From an uncultured Muribaculaceae bacterium (GTDB lineage: Bacteria; Bacteroidota; Bacteroidia; Bacteroidales; Muribaculaceae): a DNA stretch of 43,329 bases. The stretch's first letter is position 1, and the number at the start of each line of letters is the position of its first letter. Positions 14,632 to 23,919 of this stretch are shown one piece after another. The notes beneath the pieces were generated by a model. That model had not been told where the DNA came from. It made no database searches and worked only from the letters and a program-made list of their open reading frames with translations. Location of the stretch: assembly GCA_944321715.1 (NCBI GenBank), contig CALUMJ010000022.1, positions 1-43,329 on the forward strand, written 5' to 3'. Both the position numbers and the translations under genes were made by a program.

Positions 14632-17082
14632 ATGAATAAGAAAAGTATGGCTGTCATGGCAGCCACAATGTTGTCCATCATATTTCAGGCGAGAGCTGGC
14701 ATCATAAGCGGGAAAGTGGTTGATTCGTCAACAGATGAGCCAATGGAATATGTTAATGTCACTATAAGCAATAAAAATACGGGGAAGGAGTTGCCTGTCG
14801 GAACAATGTCGGGTGGTGATGGCTCGTTTAAGCTCGATGGCCTTCCAGCCGGAAGTTATAAAGTAAAGTTGTCGTATGTCGGTTACAACGCTGCGTTTGT
14901 AGATGCCGTGATACGTTCGTCAAACGAATCGCTAAACCTCAATGTCGTAGAATTGAGTGAGAATGCTCATATACTTGATGAGGTGGAAGTGGTGGGAATG
15001 AAAGCTCAAATGCGCTTTGAACTTGACAAGAAAGTGTTCAACGTTGACCAAAATATTGCTGCTGCAGGCGCTTCGGCAAGTGAGATACTTGAAACAGTGC
15101 CGTCGGTAGAAGTGGATGAAGATGGTGAAGTGTCGTTGCGTGGCAATACATCGGTCACAATATGGATAAATGGTCGTCCGTCGGGATTAACTTCTGATAA
15201 TCGTGGACAAATATTGGAGCAAATTCCTGCCGAAACCATCGAAAAAATAGAAGTAATAACAAACCCGTCGGCCAAGTATAGCCCAGAAGGAACTTCGGGC
15301 ATAATCAATATAGTGCTGAAACGCAATCGGCAGGCTGGCTATTTCGGTGGTGCTCAAGCTGGAGCCAACACTTTAGGACATTTCAACGTTGGTGGTAATA
15401 TAAATGTAAATGTAGGACAATGGGACACTTATGCCAACATAGGTGTGCGTGGACGACATAACGATGGATATAACAATACTTATCGCACATATAATGATGG
15501 AACATATCTAAATTCGCTTGGGGAAACGGAACGGCGCAACACGTCATTTTTCTTCCGTGCCGGTACTACTTACCATATTACAAAAGCAGATGCTTTGTCG
15601 CTCGGTGGCTTTGGAATGGTCGGTGGGGGTTGGAATCGCAATCGTACAACGTATGACAGCGATGTTCAAGATAGCTTCACATCGGGCTTTAGCAATAGCG
15701 ACAGTAACAATGATGGCCGAGGAGGGAATGTGTCGCTTGATTATGTTCATGAGTTTAGCGATACTCACGACCTTATGGCATCGGTTTCGTTTAACTTGTG
15801 GCGAATGCCCAGTGAAGTGGTTTATCAGCGACAATATGATTACCCTGATTCGACCGACACATATTGGCAACGGCAAGAAACAGACATTAAAGTGAATAAC
15901 TGGGAGTTCCAATTGGACTATACAAATCAATTAAATGAAAAATTTAAGATAGAAGCTGGCTATAAAGGCACATTAAGCCACGAAGACAGCCCGATGGAAA
16001 CGTGGACGGGTGTAAATCAAGAAAATATGCCTGCCGATGAGGATTTGTGGAACCGTTTCATCTACGACCAAAATATTCAGGCACTTTATGCCACATTTGG
16101 CGGAAGAATTGAGGATTTTAGTTTTTCGGCCGGTTTAAGAGGCGAATACTGGAGGAATGAAGTCAAGTCGATTGGCTATGGCGAAGCTGAGAGTGCTGTC
16201 GCACCGTTTGTCAGCCGCAAGTTTGCATTGTTTCCAAGTGCATTTTTGTCATATTCATTGCCGAAGGATAACGAGGTCCAGATAAACTATACCCGACGCA
16301 TACGCCGTCCATGGGGAGGACAGCTAAATCCGTTTGTCAATATCAGTGACCCTACTAACATATCATACGGAAATCCCGAATTACAACCACAGTATGCCAA
16401 TGCTTTTGAGCTTAATTACATAAAGAGTTGGACAAATCATACGGTTTCGGTGTCGGGTTATTACCGCACGACCAACGATGTGATACAGCGCATCAGTTTC
16501 ATGCGTGATGGTGTCATGAACAGTACCAACGAAAATGTATCGAAATCGCTTGAATCGGGTGTGGAATTTGTTGTGCAGAATAACTTGTTTAAACGGCTGA
16601 ACTTGACTTCGACGGTAAACTTGTATTATAATAAACTCGACGGTTTCAGTTTCTTACCCGAAGGAATGACAAATCCTGTGACAGGAGAGGAGGAAAGTAA
16701 TTTTACATGGAATATCAATATGATGGCATCAATTCGGCTTCCGTGGGATATGAACTTGCAACTTAATGGGCGTTACCATTCGCGTCAAATACTTGCGCAG
16801 GGGTCGCGCGACCCTCGCTATCGTGTCGATTGTGGCATAAAAAAGTCATTGGGCAATTGGTCGATGTCGGTGAATGTGCGTGACCTGCTTGATTCCCGCA
16901 AATGGGAACAAGAAACATTTGGCACCGATTTCGTACAGTATTCCGAGCGGCGTGGAGGTGGACGGCAAGTCAGGTTTACAGTGTCGTATAGTTTCGGAAA
17001 TGCCAAGCCCACCAAACCAACAAAGCATCGCCCTGGAGGCGATGCTGCTGGAGGTGGCTATGGTGGCGAATCGGATTATTAA
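14632..17082 (+). CDS. TonB-dependent receptor-like outer membrane beta-barrel protein
   Basis: An 816-aa protein. A signal peptide (SMAVMAATMLSIIFQARA) precedes a carboxypeptidase-regulatory-like beta-sandwich (about residues 22-105, GIISGKVVDSSTDEPMEYVN to LNLNVVELSENA), a plug-like domain (about 115-225: ASEILETVPSVEVDEDGEV, SLRGNTSVTIWINGRPSG, IEVITNPSAKYSPEGTSGII) and an OMP_b-brl_3 type barrel to the C-terminus. The tail is Gly-rich (PGGDAAGGGYGGESDY) instead of ending in the usual aromatic barrel strand. Such proteins import or secrete unknown ligands, and no SusD partner lies nearby. An in-frame TTG at 14602 would add ten residues before the signal peptide, so I prefer the ATG at 14632. 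The neighbour on the right is convergent, 34 nt away. Confidence 0.88.
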   Translation: MNKKSMAVMAATMLSIIFQARAGIISGKVVDSSTDEPMEYVNVTISNKNTGKELPVGTMSGGDGSFKLDGLPAGSYKVKLSYVGYNAAFVDAVIRSSNESLNLNVVELSENAHILDEVEVVGMKAQMRFELDKKVFNVDQNIAAAGASASEILETVPSVEVDEDGEVSLRGNTSVTIWINGRPSGLTSDNRGQILEQIPAETIEKIEVITNPSAKYSPEGTSGIINIVLKRNRQAGYFGGAQAGANTLGHFNVGGNINVNVGQWDTYANIGVRGRHNDGYNNTYRTYNDGTYLNSLGETERRNTSFFFRAGTTYHITKADALSLGGFGMVGGGWNRNRTTYDSDVQDSFTSGFSNSDSNNDGRGGNVSLDYVHEFSDTHDLMASVSFNLWRMPSEVVYQRQYDYPDSTDTYWQRQETDIKVNNWEFQLDYTNQLNEKFKIEAGYKGTLSHEDSPMETWTGVNQENMPADEDLWNRFIYDQNIQALYATFGGRIEDFSFSAGLRGEYWRNEVKSIGYGEAESAVAPFVSRKFALFPSAFLSYSLPKDNEVQINYTRRIRRPWGGQLNPFVNISDPTNISYGNPELQPQYANAFELNYIKSWTNHTVSVSGYYRTTNDVIQRISFMRDGVMNSTNENVSKSLESGVEFVVQNNLFKRLNLTSTVNLYYNKLDGFSFLPEGMTNPVTGEEESNFTWNINMMASIRLPWDMNLQLNGRYHSRQILAQGSRDPRYRVDCGIKKSLGNWSMSVNVRDLLDSRKWEQETFGTDFVQYSERRGGGRQVRFTVSYSFGNAKPTKPTKHRPGGDAAGGGYGGESDY

Positions 17083-17116
17083 CCATTCGCCATGTTTTAT
17101 TGAAGCAAGTGGTGGG

Positions 17117-18217
17117 CTATCTCACAATCACTTTTTGAGAAAATATATGGCTGTCTATGTCGAACTTGACGATATAGCACCCTGCATTGGCAGTGATTGT
17201 TGTTTGTCCTGTGCTACTGCATGGCAACGACTCGACAAGAGTGCCAGTCATATTATAGATGGCAGCTCTGTCGTATGTGCCATTTATCAAGATTTTGCCT
17301 TGTGAGCCAAGTGCATTAGCCGTTTCGGATATTTGCTTAGGTGCTATTGAGGTTTGCCCATCGCTATTGGTATAAACAGCAATAGCAGTTAGGCATGATT
17401 GTCCGTCTGTGGGAGGGGTCAGTTCCACTTTGTCGGAGGAGCCTGTCCACGAGGCGATTTCCTCGGCAGTTTCCTCGCCATTTATAAAAATAGTTCTTCC
17501 GAGGAAATGGGTTGCTACATCGACTTTGGTAATGTTGGGTGCTGTAATTGTTATGCACCCATCGTCTTGAAGTGATGCGTAGAAGAGCGACGAAATATAT
17601 TGGGCTGTACCAGTAAATGCTGTTTGAACCTCACCGGTTTTCAATGTTGTCCAAGACAAACCGGCATCGTCGCCACCAAAGAAGTTTTTTAATATGAAGG
17701 CTGTGACATTGTCTTCGCCTTTAGGACGTTCTTCGTATGTAATGGTGATGCTGCTGACATAGACATTGTTGGCAAACATGCTTATGCAATAGTTGGTGTC
17801 ATCGATGGGGAAAGGATATTCGGCATTGTTCTCAAAGACGATTTCCCTCCTTGAGGTAACAGCACTGGTATTTTTGTATAAGTTGCTTTGCAGCATTTCG
17901 CCCGTTGGCGATTCAAAATATAATGTAAAATCGGTGTTTCGGTCAATTTTTTCAACCCACACGCTTATTCTCGTTACCTTGTAGAATATCGGAGAAGACA
18001 GTATATAATCATAGGTCGAACCGCCGCGTATTCCAAAGAAAAGGCAGTTTATGTCGTTTATGGCTTTAAAGTCAACTTTGTTTCCTTTCACCCAGCCGTC
18101 GGGCAGGGATTGGGTGCTTGTAAAATCCATTACATATTGCTTGGATTCGCAAAAAGCCATAGTGGGTAGCACCATGTATGATATGATGCACACAAAAAAT
18201 GAAAGAAGGTTCCTCAT
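17117..18217 (-). CDS. Secreted protein with T9SS-like C-terminal sorting domain
   Basis: A 366-aa exported protein. The signal peptide (LLSFFVCIISYMVLPTMAFC) is followed by a beta-rich region of about 270 aa with no family I recognise. An early FTSTQSLPDGWVKGNKVDF segment resembles carbohydrate-binding or cleaved-adhesin-type beta-sandwiches. The last 60 residues (AAIYNMTGTLVESL, then NAGCYIVKFDIDSH, then FSQKVIVR) have the shape of the type IX secretion type A sorting domain: IYN-x-x-G, aGxYivk, KvivR. In gut Bacteroidales these domains occur even where T9SS is uncertain. It is monocistronic in appearance, with 69 nt to the ftsE end. Confidence 0.75.
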   Translation of the reverse strand: MRNLLSFFVCIISYMVLPTMAFCESKQYVMDFTSTQSLPDGWVKGNKVDFKAINDINCLFFGIRGGSTYDYILSSPIFYKVTRISVWVEKIDRNTDFTLYFESPTGEMLQSNLYKNTSAVTSRREIVFENNAEYPFPIDDTNYCISMFANNVYVSSITITYEERPKGEDNVTAFILKNFFGGDDAGLSWTTLKTGEVQTAFTGTAQYISSLFYASLQDDGCITITAPNITKVDVATHFLGRTIFINGEETAEEIASWTGSSDKVELTPPTDGQSCLTAIAVYTNSDGQTSIAPKQISETANALGSQGKILINGTYDRAAIYNMTGTLVESLPCSSTGQTTITANAGCYIVKFDIDSHIFSQKVIVR

Positions 18218-18286
18218 AGTCTAATGAATGTTTATGTTAAGGGTTTTGTTGTATGTGGAGAGATGACCTCGCGTGTACCGCGTGGT

Positions 18287-18964
18287 TTATATCCCGTTGG
18301 GAACTTCGATGAGTTGCTTGCCCTCACAACGAAAAACTCTGCCAGGGAAGCCTTCGATAAGTTTCAGATTATGCGTTGCCATAATCACAGAAGTACCGTT
18401 GTCGGCTATTTCATACAGTAGCGACACGATTTGCCGGCCTGTTTCAGGGTCGAGGTTGCCAGTCGGTTCATCGGCGAGTATTAACTCGGGGCTATTGAGC
18501 AGAGCCCGGGCAATAACAATGCGCTGTTGTTCTCCACCCGATAATTCATGTGGCATTTTGTATGACTTGTTTGCCATTTCCACGCTGTCTAAGGTTTCAT
18601 CAATGCGGTCGTTAATTTCACCTTTCCCTTTCCAGCCTGTAGCTTGTAGCACAAACTTTAAGTTGTCATATACCGACCTGTCGGTAAGCAGTTGGAAATC
18701 TTGGAATACTATGCCCATTTTTCGGCGGAGCATTGGAATGTCGCGTCGTTTGATTGAAGTAAGGTCATAGTCGAGTACCGATGCCTCACCTTCGGAGATT
18801 GGAATTTCGGCATACATGGATTTTAACAAACTGCTTTTTCCACTGCCGACACGTCCTACGAGGTAGGAAAATTCACCTTTCGCAATGCTGAAAGTCACGT
18901 TTTTCAGGACAACGTATTCTTTACGCAGTATCTCTACATCGTTGTAGTCAACAATTCTTGTCAT
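18287..18964 (-). CDS. ftsE: FtsE-like ABC transporter ATP-binding protein
   Basis: A 225-aa ABC ATPase resembling the cell-division protein FtsE. Motifs in order are Walker A VGRVGSGKSSLLKSMY (about residue 36), Q-loop VFQDFQLLTDRSVYDN (about 88), signature LSGGEQQRIVIARAL (about 140), Walker B LILADEPTGNLDP (about 160) and switch His in VIMATHNLKLIE (about 195). FtsE works with the membrane protein FtsX, which is absent here. LolD/MacB-type ATPases are an alternative, but FQDFQLL and the lack of transporter partners favour FtsE. A longer frame starts at 19018, but the ATG at 18964 fits the family start (RIVDYNDVEILR). It overlaps the end of hisIE by 17 nt. Confidence 0.85.
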   Translation of the reverse strand: MTRIVDYNDVEILRKEYVVLKNVTFSIAKGEFSYLVGRVGSGKSSLLKSMYAEIPISEGEASVLDYDLTSIKRRDIPMLRRKMGIVFQDFQLLTDRSVYDNLKFVLQATGWKGKGEINDRIDETLDSVEMANKSYKMPHELSGGEQQRIVIARALLNSPELILADEPTGNLDPETGRQIVSLLYEIADNGTSVIMATHNLKLIEGFPGRVFRCEGKQLIEVPNGI

Positions 18965-19571
18965 AATCGGCTTTCTTTTTATTATGTCTGTGATATAGAG
19001 CTTCGGCGAGGTCTTCAATACGTCGGCCTTTGGCTGTCAATAGCACGATGAGGTGGTAGAGTAGGTCGGCACCTTCATACACAAGCCTTCCATCAGTGCC
19101 GTTTGTTGCCTCGATAACTGTTTCTACGGCTTCTTCGCCAACTTTTTGTGCAATGGAGTTTATGCCGGCGTTGAACAATGATGTAGTGTAAGACCCTTCG
19201 GGCATTTCTTCGTGACGCTGGGCTATAAAGTCCTGCAAGATACTCAGAAACTCTATGCCAGGTGTATTTTCTGAGCCAAAGCATGTTTCTGTGCCAAGGT
19301 GGCATACTGGTCCATCGGGTATGGCTTTGATTAATAGTGTGTCTTCATCACAGTCTTTCTCTATAGAAACAACGTGTAGGAAATTGCCGCTTGTTTCGCC
19401 CTTTGTCCACAGGCGTTGTTTGGTACGGCTGAAGAAAGTTACTTTCCCTGTTTCAACAGTTTTCCGATAAGCCTCTTCGTTCATAAATCCGAGCATCAAC
19501 ACATTTCGAGTGTGTGCATCTTGTATTATAGCAGGGAGAAGTCCTCCCATTTTGTCAAATTTCAGAGCCAT
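18948..19571 (-). CDS. hisIE: Bifunctional phosphoribosyl-AMP cyclohydrolase / phosphoribosyl-ATP pyrophosphatase
   Basis: A 207-aa enzyme catalysing steps 2 and 3 of histidine biosynthesis in the cytoplasm. The N-terminal HisI domain (residues about 1-105) shows LMLGFMNEEAYRKTVETG, TFFSRTKQRLWTKGETSGN, and metal-binding Cys residues in KDCDEDTLLIKA, VCHLGTETCF. The C-terminal HisE domain (about 110-200) shows SIAQKVGEEAVETVIEA and YEGADLLYHLIVLL. Length and domain order match other HisIE proteins. No other his gene is in the window, so the histidine genes are dispersed or this one is separated from the main operon. Its end overlaps ftsE. Confidence 0.95.
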   Translation of the reverse strand: MALKFDKMGGLLPAIIQDAHTRNVLMLGFMNEEAYRKTVETGKVTFFSRTKQRLWTKGETSGNFLHVVSIEKDCDEDTLLIKAIPDGPVCHLGTETCFGSENTPGIEFLSILQDFIAQRHEEMPEGSYTTSLFNAGINSIAQKVGEEAVETVIEATNGTDGRLVYEGADLLYHLIVLLTAKGRRIEDLAEALYHRHNKKKADYDKNC

Positions 19572-19600
19572 TTTATGTTGTTTGAATGTTCACATCTATG

Positions 19601-19608
19601 CAAAGATA
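19601..19608 (-). promoter_or_regulatory. -7 box of hisIE-ftsE
   Basis: On the minus strand TATCTTTG lies 29 nt before the hisIE ATG at 19571. No -33 box at the usual distance. Confidence 0.5.
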
Positions 19609-19744
19609 TATTTTTTCTTGTAAAAATTCTATGATTAAAGCAGGAATGTATTAAGAAGCTGTCTTGAATTTTTACAGAAATAATTTTATGGGTAGTTCTT
19701 TGTTCATGTTTGAGCGCTTTTTGTCGTTTCCCGAAATTGAGATT

Positions 19745-21616
19745 TTATTTTTTTCTGGAATATTTGTGTGCGTGTTGTTTCTTTATGGCATTGTTGCCAA
19801 ATAGGGCAGTGGCAATGTCACGGCGGCCAAGACGGCACAGTGAATTATATATGTCGTTTCTGTATTCGGGTTCGTACCAGAAGAAGTATTTACGTTGAGC
19901 CAACTTTTCGTCGCGGGAGGTTGCTGTGAATACTGGCTCCAGTGTGTAGGGATTAAACCCAGTGTAATACATTTCGGTTGACAAAGTCATCGGAGTCGGT
20001 GTGAAATCTTGCACCTGTTCGAGGTGGAAATTCAGTTTTTTTGTCTTTACAGCGAGTTCTGCCATGTCAACCTCGCGGCATCCGGGGTGCGAAGATATGA
20101 AGTAGGGTATGAGTTGCAACCGCAATCCTTCTCGTTCGTTCACTGAGTCGAAAATGCGCTTGAATGTTTCAAACAAGTTGAACGATGGTTTGCGCATTAG
20201 TTTCAGCACGTTATCTGACGTGTGTTCGGGGGCGACTTTCAGGCGACCAGAAACATGCCGAGTGATTAATTCTTCGATGTATCGGCGATTGATTTCATTG
20301 ATGTCGTTTCTGGCATTGTGGTGCATGGCAAGGTCGTAGCGCACTCCGCTGCCGATAAATGATTTTTTTACGCCTGGTATTGCATCTACAGCGTGATAGA
20401 TGTCGAGCAGTGGAGCATGGTTATTGTTTAGGTTCGGGCAAGGTGCCGGGTGCAGGCACGATGGTCGAGTGCACTGGTGGCACCTGTCGGTATCAACGCC
20501 CGACATCATATACATATTGGCAGATGGTCCACCAAGGTCGGAAATATAGCCTTTGAAGTCGTCCATTTGTGTCACTTGGCGCACTTCTCTCATTATTGAT
20601 TGTTTGCTGCGCGAGGCTATAAATTTGCCTTGATGAGCCGAAATGGTGCAAAATGCGCAGCCACCGAAACAGCCGCGATGCAGGTTCACAGAGTGCCGTA
20701 TCATTTCGTATGCAGGGATGCGTTTGCCATTGTATCGTGGGTGTGGCAACCGTGTGTATGGCAAATCAAACGAAGCGTCGATTTCGGATGTAGTCATTGG
20801 CGGATAGGCGCGGTTCACTTTTATTGCTACATTGCCGGCTCGTTGCCATATATCTCTGCCATTGAACCGGTTAGACTCAATTTCTATGTGTTTGAAATTT
20901 TCGGCATGGCGGCGCTTGTCGGCAAGAGCCTCTTCGTAGCTCGAAAGTGTAATGTGTTTATCGCTCTCCCGTTCTGAGGGCATTGCTGCAATTGGCTGGA
21001 TTAATGCCGTCTGCGGAATGCAGGTGAGCTGCTTAATGTTTTTACCTGAAGCCAATTCGTTGGCAATTTCAACGACAGTTTTCTCTCCCATACCATACAC
21101 AAGCAGGTCGATGGGGCAATCCATCAATATGGATGGACGTAGGCGGTCTTGCCAGTAATCATAGTGCGCCAGCCTTCGCAATGAAGCTTCGATGCCACCT
21201 GCTATGATTGGTACGTCGGGATATAGGCGGCGGAGAATTTGGGAATATACGATGGTGGGGTAGTCTGGGCGCAGGCCGGCACGCCCACCTGGTGAATAGG
21301 CATCGTCGCTTCGCCTACGTCGATTGGCCGTGTAATGGTTTACCATTGAATCCATTGCTCCAGCCGATATGCCGAAAAACAGACGAGGTTTGCCGAGTTT
21401 GCGGAAATCACGTAAATCGTCTTTCCACCCTGGCTGCGGCACTATTGCCACCCTGTAGCCATGAGCTTCAAGTGTGCGCCCTATTACTGCAGCACCCATT
21501 GAAGGGTGGTCGATGTAGGCATCACCAGAGAATAAAATTATATCGATGTAATCCCAACCGAGATGTTCAATCTCTTTTTTGGATGTTGGCAACCATTGTT
21601 TTTCTATTTTGTTCAT
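19745..21616 (-). CDS. YgiQ family radical SAM protein
   Basis: A 623-aa radical SAM enzyme of the YgiQ (UPF0313) family. The N-terminal domain is B12-binding-like (DIILFSGDAYIDHPSMGAAV, with GRTLEAHGYRVAIVPQPG). The SAM domain has the cluster motif GCFGGCAFCTISAHQG (C-x3-C-x2-C) near residue 317, and further family segments SRSKQSIMREVRQV and SDLGGPSANMY. A Cys-rich segment (CHQCTRPSCLHPAPC) follows. The C-terminus has YFISSHPGC and FTPTPMTLSTEMYYTGFNP. The biochemical role is unknown. The ATG overlaps the uvrB stop by 4 nt, so the two are co-transcribed. Confidence 0.92.
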   Translation of the reverse strand: MNKIEKQWLPTSKKEIEHLGWDYIDIILFSGDAYIDHPSMGAAVIGRTLEAHGYRVAIVPQPGWKDDLRDFRKLGKPRLFFGISAGAMDSMVNHYTANRRRRSDDAYSPGGRAGLRPDYPTIVYSQILRRLYPDVPIIAGGIEASLRRLAHYDYWQDRLRPSILMDCPIDLLVYGMGEKTVVEIANELASGKNIKQLTCIPQTALIQPIAAMPSERESDKHITLSSYEEALADKRRHAENFKHIEIESNRFNGRDIWQRAGNVAIKVNRAYPPMTTSEIDASFDLPYTRLPHPRYNGKRIPAYEMIRHSVNLHRGCFGGCAFCTISAHQGKFIASRSKQSIMREVRQVTQMDDFKGYISDLGGPSANMYMMSGVDTDRCHQCTRPSCLHPAPCPNLNNNHAPLLDIYHAVDAIPGVKKSFIGSGVRYDLAMHHNARNDINEINRRYIEELITRHVSGRLKVAPEHTSDNVLKLMRKPSFNLFETFKRIFDSVNEREGLRLQLIPYFISSHPGCREVDMAELAVKTKKLNFHLEQVQDFTPTPMTLSTEMYYTGFNPYTLEPVFTATSRDEKLAQRKYFFWYEPEYRNDIYNSLCRLGRRDIATALFGNNAIKKQHAHKYSRKK

Positions 21617-23736
21617 TTTGTAGTGTTCTGTTGTGAAAGTAATGCCTCGATTTCAAGCAGTTGGTCGCGCAATTGTGCAGCTTCTAAGAAATCCATTCTT
21701 TTTGCGGCTGCAACCATGTCGTTGCGCAGACGGTCGGCAGCACTTTGCAAGTCGTCCCGAGCCATGTATTTCACAACAGGGTCGGCAGCCAAACCTGTGT
21801 TCGGAGAGAATTCGGCTTCGCATTGCCGCATGATTTCTTCGGGGAGTTGCTGCTGTTTGCTGCGAGTGTATTCATATTTCTTGTTCTTGCCGCCTTTACC
21901 ACGAACTTGTTTGTTGTCGTTGTCGATATAGACTTCGTCAACTTCTTTGCCGATAATTAAATTACGGGCTTTGATGATGGCCTGAGGCGTGATGCCATGT
22001 TCTTCGTTATATTTCAACTGTGCTGAACGGCGACGCTCTGTTTCATCGATAGTGCGTTTCATCGAATCGGTGATTTTGTCGGCATACATTATAACAAGTC
22101 CATTGAGGTTGCGAGCGGCACGTCCTGCCATCTGAGTCAATGAGCGGTGAGAGCGCAAGAACCCCTCTTTATCGGCATCAATGATTGCCATGAGCGACAC
22201 TTCGGGTAGGTCAAGACCTTCGCGGAGCAAGTTTACGCCAATCAGCACGTCTATTTCACCAGCCCGTAGGTCGTCGAGGATTTTTATGCGGTCCATTGTT
22301 TCGACATCACTGTGCATATATGCGCAATTGATGTCAAGTTTTGCAAGGTATGCTGCCAGTTCTTCGGCCATTCGTTTTGTCAGCGTTGACACGAGAGTGC
22401 GCTCTTTGGCTTCAATGCGCTTTTGTATTTCTTCAATAAGGTCGTCTATTTGCCCCTTCGACGGGCGGACGGATATCACAGGGTCGAGCAGTCCGGTCGG
22501 TCTGATTATTTGTTCGGTCACTACACCTTCGGATTTTGCAAGTTCATAATCGTCGGGGGTTGCACTCACGTATATGGTTTGATGGGTAAGTGCTTCAAAT
22601 TCTTCGAATCGCAGAGGACGGTTGTCGGCTGCAGCTTGTAGCCTGAAGCCATAGTTAATCAGATTGGCTTTACGCGACTGGTCGCCACCATACATGGCAC
22701 GGATTTGAGGAATCGTCACGTGGCTCTCGTCAATGATGGTTAGAAAATCGTCGGGGAAATAGTCGAGCAGGCAGAATGGTCTTGTACCGGGTTTGCGCCC
22801 GTCGAAGTACCGTGAATAATTTTCTATACCACTACAATATCCCATTTCACGAATCATTTCGATGTCGTAAGATACGCGTTCCTGTAGCCTTTTGGCTTCG
22901 GCAATGCGTCCTTCCTTATTGAACATTTCCACTTCGGTGCCCAAGTCGAGTTCTATCTGTGCAAGAGCTTGAGCCATTCGACTTTTCGATGTGACAAATA
23001 TGTTGGCTGGATAGATGTTGAATTCTTCGACATTCTCTTGAGGTAGCTGGGAAATAGTATCGAGAATCTGGATGCTTTCAATTTCGTTTCCCCAAAAGAT
23101 TACACGAACCATTATTTCCTCGTAGGCCAATGACACGTCCACAGTGTCGCCTTTTACACGGAATGTGCCTCGCTCGGGAGTCACTTCGTTGCGAGAATAA
23201 AGCGATGCCACTAATGTCCGCAAAAATTCGTCACGACCAATATTCATGCCGCAGGCTATGTGTATCATGTTTTGCCTGAATTCTTCGGGGTTACCCATGC
23301 CATACAGGCAGGATACCGATGAAACCACGACAATATCGCGCCGTTCGGATAGCAATGCCGTTGTTGTGGCGAGCCGCAAACGGTCGATTTCATCGTTTAT
23401 CATGAGGTCTTTTTCGATATATTTATCAGATGAAGGAATATAGGCCTCTGGTTGGTAGTAGTCGTAATATGAAACAAAGTAATGGACGGAGTTTTCAGGA
23501 AAGAAAGTTTTAAATTCCGAGTACAGTTGTGCAGCAAGAGTCTTGTTGTGTGACAATACGAGTGTGGGGCGTTGCACATTGGCGATAACATTGGCCATTG
23601 TGAAAGTCTTTCCCGAGCCTGTTACCCCGAGCAATACTTGATAGGGAGTGCCATTGTTAACGCCTTCGGAGAGTTCCCGTATGGCATTGGGCTGGTCGCC
23701 AGTGGGCTTGTAATCTGAATGTAATTTAAACTCCAT
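21613..23736 (-). CDS. uvrB: Excinuclease ABC subunit B
   Basis: A 707-aa DNA-repair helicase-like subunit of UvrABC. Visible parts in order are Walker A GVTGSGKTFTMANVI (about residue 38), the beta-hairpin YYDYYQPEAYIPSSDKYIEK (about 92-111), Walker B DEIDRLRL region and IIDESHVTIPQ (about 335), helicase motifs LVSTLTKRMAEELAAYL and GVNLLREGLDLPEVSLM, MAGRAARNLNG, and a C-terminal UVR motif (LRNDMVAAAKRMDFLEAAQLRDQL) that contacts UvrC. A longer frame from 23775 adds 13 residues unlike UvrB, so the ATG at 23736 (MEFKLHSDYKPTGDQP) is chosen. It is coupled to ygiQ. Confidence 0.97.
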   Translation of the reverse strand: MEFKLHSDYKPTGDQPNAIRELSEGVNNGTPYQVLLGVTGSGKTFTMANVIANVQRPTLVLSHNKTLAAQLYSEFKTFFPENSVHYFVSYYDYYQPEAYIPSSDKYIEKDLMINDEIDRLRLATTTALLSERRDIVVVSSVSCLYGMGNPEEFRQNMIHIACGMNIGRDEFLRTLVASLYSRNEVTPERGTFRVKGDTVDVSLAYEEIMVRVIFWGNEIESIQILDTISQLPQENVEEFNIYPANIFVTSKSRMAQALAQIELDLGTEVEMFNKEGRIAEAKRLQERVSYDIEMIREMGYCSGIENYSRYFDGRKPGTRPFCLLDYFPDDFLTIIDESHVTIPQIRAMYGGDQSRKANLINYGFRLQAAADNRPLRFEEFEALTHQTIYVSATPDDYELAKSEGVVTEQIIRPTGLLDPVISVRPSKGQIDDLIEEIQKRIEAKERTLVSTLTKRMAEELAAYLAKLDINCAYMHSDVETMDRIKILDDLRAGEIDVLIGVNLLREGLDLPEVSLMAIIDADKEGFLRSHRSLTQMAGRAARNLNGLVIMYADKITDSMKRTIDETERRRSAQLKYNEEHGITPQAIIKARNLIIGKEVDEVYIDNDNKQVRGKGGKNKKYEYTRSKQQQLPEEIMRQCEAEFSPNTGLAADPVVKYMARDDLQSAADRLRNDMVAAAKRMDFLEAAQLRDQLLEIEALLSQQNTTK

Positions 23737-23790
23737 CTGTATGATATGAATTGAGGTTGGCAAATAATCAACCAACGTCTTATTTTCTTA

Positions 23791-23798
23791 CAAAGTTA
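23791..23798 (-). promoter_or_regulatory. -7 box of uvrB-ygiQ
   Basis: On the minus strand TAACTTTG, 54 nt before the uvrB ATG at 23736. Confidence 0.5.
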
Positions 23799-23874
23799 AT
23801 AAATCCAATGCAATTGTAACTTGTGGCGCGTATAAATTCGCCGAAACCAGGTGTGATTGTTTCTAAACTTGTGC

Positions 23875-23882
23875 TACCTTTG
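23875..23882 (+). promoter_or_regulatory. -7 box of the DUF3109 gene
   Basis: TACCTTTG fits TAnnTTTG. The predicted transcription start near 23889 lies downstream of the TTG at 23857 and upstream of the ATG at 23920, which helps decide the start of the gene. Confidence 0.5.
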
Positions 23883-23919
23883 TGCAAATAAATTAATTGA
23901 TGTGGATATAGAAGAAACA

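Noticed and set aside
23737-23775. Extended uvrB start at 23775
   Set aside because: The extra 13 residues are unlike UvrB, which starts with the segment encoded from 23736.
23857-23919. Upstream extension of the DUF3109 gene from TTG at 23857
   Set aside because: The TTG lies upstream of the -7 box at 23875-23882, and the family usually begins at the residues encoded from 23920.
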